From Methylovulum sp. (GTDB lineage: Bacteria > Pseudomonadota > Gammaproteobacteria > Methylococcales > Methylomonadaceae), in NCBI GenBank assembly GCA_016919605.1, contig JACXTQ010000309.1:1-6515 (forward strand): a stretch of DNA of 6,515 bases, written 5' to 3'. Positions within the stretch are counted from its first letter, which is position 1. Each line of letters opens with the position of its first letter. Under the pieces are notes generated by a model. That model had not been told where the DNA came from. It did no database searches and was given only the letters and a program-made list of their open reading frames with translations. The position numbers and the translations under genes are program-made. Below are positions 5,172 to 6,515 of this stretch, piece after piece.

Positions 5172-6515
5172 ATGCAACTGAATATATTGGCAAGTTTTGG
5201 ACAATTTGACAGGCCAGAACCAAAAACTAAGGATTTTGTAAGACCACAAACACAAGGCATACTGGGCATTTGGCTAAACCGCCAAATGTCACGCTGGTTA
5301 ATGTATGTCTGTTTGACGGTGGCCCCCACCGCACTACTGGCAAACACGCCCATCGCCCCGATCCAGACCCTGTCGCCTGTCGGCCAAGAAATCGCCGCGA
5401 TCATCACTGCCAAGCAGCACCCATTACTGTTGCCCGGCGGTTTTGCCAACCGTGCCGAAGATTTGGACGCTCTGTATAAAATGGGCAACTATCAACCGCT
5501 ATGGTTAGGTGCTGGCGTATCCGAACAAAATGTTTCGGCATTGCTTGGGCTCTTGGCCAATGCCTCGGCCAATGGCTTGCAGCAAAGCAATTACAGCACC
5601 GAAACCTTGCAGGGCAAAATGCTCGCGCTTTTGCATTTGGATGCCAATGCTTATCGGGAGCTGGCCAGCTATGATACAGCCTTAAGCCTGTCACTATTAC
5701 GTTTCCTGCACGATTTGCATTATGGCCGCGTCAGCCCGCAAGTGATTAACTTCAACCTTAAACTGCGCGAAAAAAAGACTATTGACTTGCCTGCCTTAAT
5801 CAAAGCCAGCATCGAACAACAAACCGTGGCCGACTTGCCTGGTATGGTTGAACCACAATTAAAGCAGTATCAACTGTTAAAAACGGCGTTAGCTCATTAT
5901 CACGCCTTGGCACAACAGGCAAAACCCTTTGCCATGACCTTTAAAAAGCCTATCCGTCCGGGTGAAAACCTAGCCGAATTGGCGGCGCTACGTGATTTAC
6001 TGAATACCTTGGGTGATTTGCCCACCAATTCGCCGGTCAAGTCGATGCGCTATAGTGACGATACAGTAGCCGCTATGAAATCATTCCAACGGCGGCACGG
6101 TTTGTTAGGTGATGGCGTTATCGGCAAATCGACCGTGGTGGAACTCAACACCGGCCTAGCCAAACGGGTGACACAAATCGAACTGGCGATGGAGCGCTTG
6201 CGCTGGCTACCGGAATTGGGCACTGGGCCTTCGATCATCGTCAATATTCCGGCATTCCAACTCTGGGCATTGGATGACATCAACAACCTACAATCCACGG
6301 TCACACACATGCGGGTAGTGGTCGGCAAGGCCATGAAAACCCAAACGCCAGTGTTGATGGCGAACATGAGCTTTGTTGAGTTTTCCCCTTATTGGAATGT
6401 GCCTTATAACATCGTCAAAAACGAGATTATCCCTAAACTAGGTGGCGGTTCGGGGGGGTATTTGGCCTCACAAAACATGGAACTGGTGTCCAAAAAAGGC
6501 GCTGTGGTCGGGCTA
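5172..6515 (+). CDS. ldtD: YcbB/LdtD-like L,D-transpeptidase, N-terminal 448 residues (cut by window edge)
   Basis: Periplasmic enzyme that forms 3-3 cross-links in peptidoglycan, bypassing penicillin-binding transpeptidases. The frame is open for 448 codons to the window end; E. coli YcbB has 615. Seen in order: a 38-residue leader, a hydrophobic stretch at about 42-57 (WLMYVCLTVAPTALLA) that fits a Sec signal or anchor, the family's scaffold region at about 75-240 (with YQPLWL and LHDLHYGRVSP), a peptidoglycan-binding domain at about 262-330 (SFQRRHGLLGDGVIG), then the start of the YkuD catalytic domain from about 354 (IIVNIPAFQLWAL, VVVGK, and WNVP at 408-411). The His and the Ser-x-Gly-Cys catalytic motif lie past the edge. 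A weak GGA is 6 nt before the ATG at 5172; starting at the ATG at 5286 would give a more normal signal peptide, MSRWLMYVCLTV, but has no visible ribosome site. Family certain, exact orthology to LdtD likely. Confidence 0.92.
   Translation, partial: MQLNILASFGQFDRPEPKTKDFVRPQTQGILGIWLNRQMSRWLMYVCLTVAPTALLANTPIAPIQTLSPVGQEIAAIITAKQHPLLLPGGFANRAEDLDALYKMGNYQPLWLGAGVSEQNVSALLGLLANASANGLQQSNYSTETLQGKMLALLHLDANAYRELASYDTALSLSLLRFLHDLHYGRVSPQVINFNLKLREKKTIDLPALIKASIEQQTVADLPGMVEPQLKQYQLLKTALAHYHALAQQAKPFAMTFKKPIRPGENLAELAALRDLLNTLGDLPTNSPVKSMRYSDDTVAAMKSFQRRHGLLGDGVIGKSTVVELNTGLAKRVTQIELAMERLRWLPELGTGPSIIVNIPAFQLWALDDINNLQSTVTHMRVVVGKAMKTQTPVLMANMSFVEFSPYWNVPYNIVKNEIIPKLGGGSGGYLASQNMELVSKKGAVVGL

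Noticed and set aside
1..6515. Mobile elements, CRISPR arrays, tRNA or rRNA genes, or a new defence system
   Set aside because: No transposase, integrase, regularly spaced repeats, or cloverleaf structures were seen; all large frames are core chemosensory, translation or cell-wall genes.

Overview
The window reads as chromosomal DNA of a gammaproteobacterium with type IV pili. The proline tRNA synthetase is the long bacterial type and closely follows the E. coli protein, the chemosensory genes lie in the pilG-pilH-pilI-pilJ order of the Pilus-Chp system, and a YcbB-type L,D-transpeptidase follows. Mixed base composition and the gene set would suit a Methylococcales-like lineage, but that is an impression; nothing here fixes the genus.

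Left part (1-2575, minus strand): a four-gene operon read right to left. A PilG-type response regulator with an extra N-terminal domain comes first. A single-domain PilH-type regulator, a CheW/PilI-type adaptor and a PilJ-type methyl-accepting receptor follow; the receptor is cut by the left edge. Gaps are only 8 to 43 nt (about 28 nt before pilH if its ATG start is used). In known Chp systems the receptor signals through the adaptor to a ChpA-type kinase, which phosphorylates PilG and PilH to control pilus extension/retraction and often cAMP. The kinase gene is expected beyond position 1.

Centre (2576-3195): a 620-nt divergent spacer with no convincing protein gene. It holds a likely promoter for the pil operon, a 7+7 dyad, an imperfect G-rich hairpin, and a 17-bp perfect hairpin followed by seven T on the + strand. 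The last has no obvious upstream gene, so an unannotated small RNA or a premature termination site before proS is plausible. A good sigma70-like promoter lies just ahead of proS.

Right part (3196-6515, plus strand): complete proS, a 269-nt spacer with GC-rich inverted repeats and a repeated 9-mer, then the first 448 codons of a YcbB/LdtD-like L,D-transpeptidase that remodels peptidoglycan in the periplasm. Its catalytic Cys motif lies beyond the right edge. I see no mobile element, CRISPR array, tRNA or rRNA, and no clearly new multi-gene system. The most interesting points are the orphan terminator, the PilG N-terminal domain and the short sensor region of the PilJ-like receptor.
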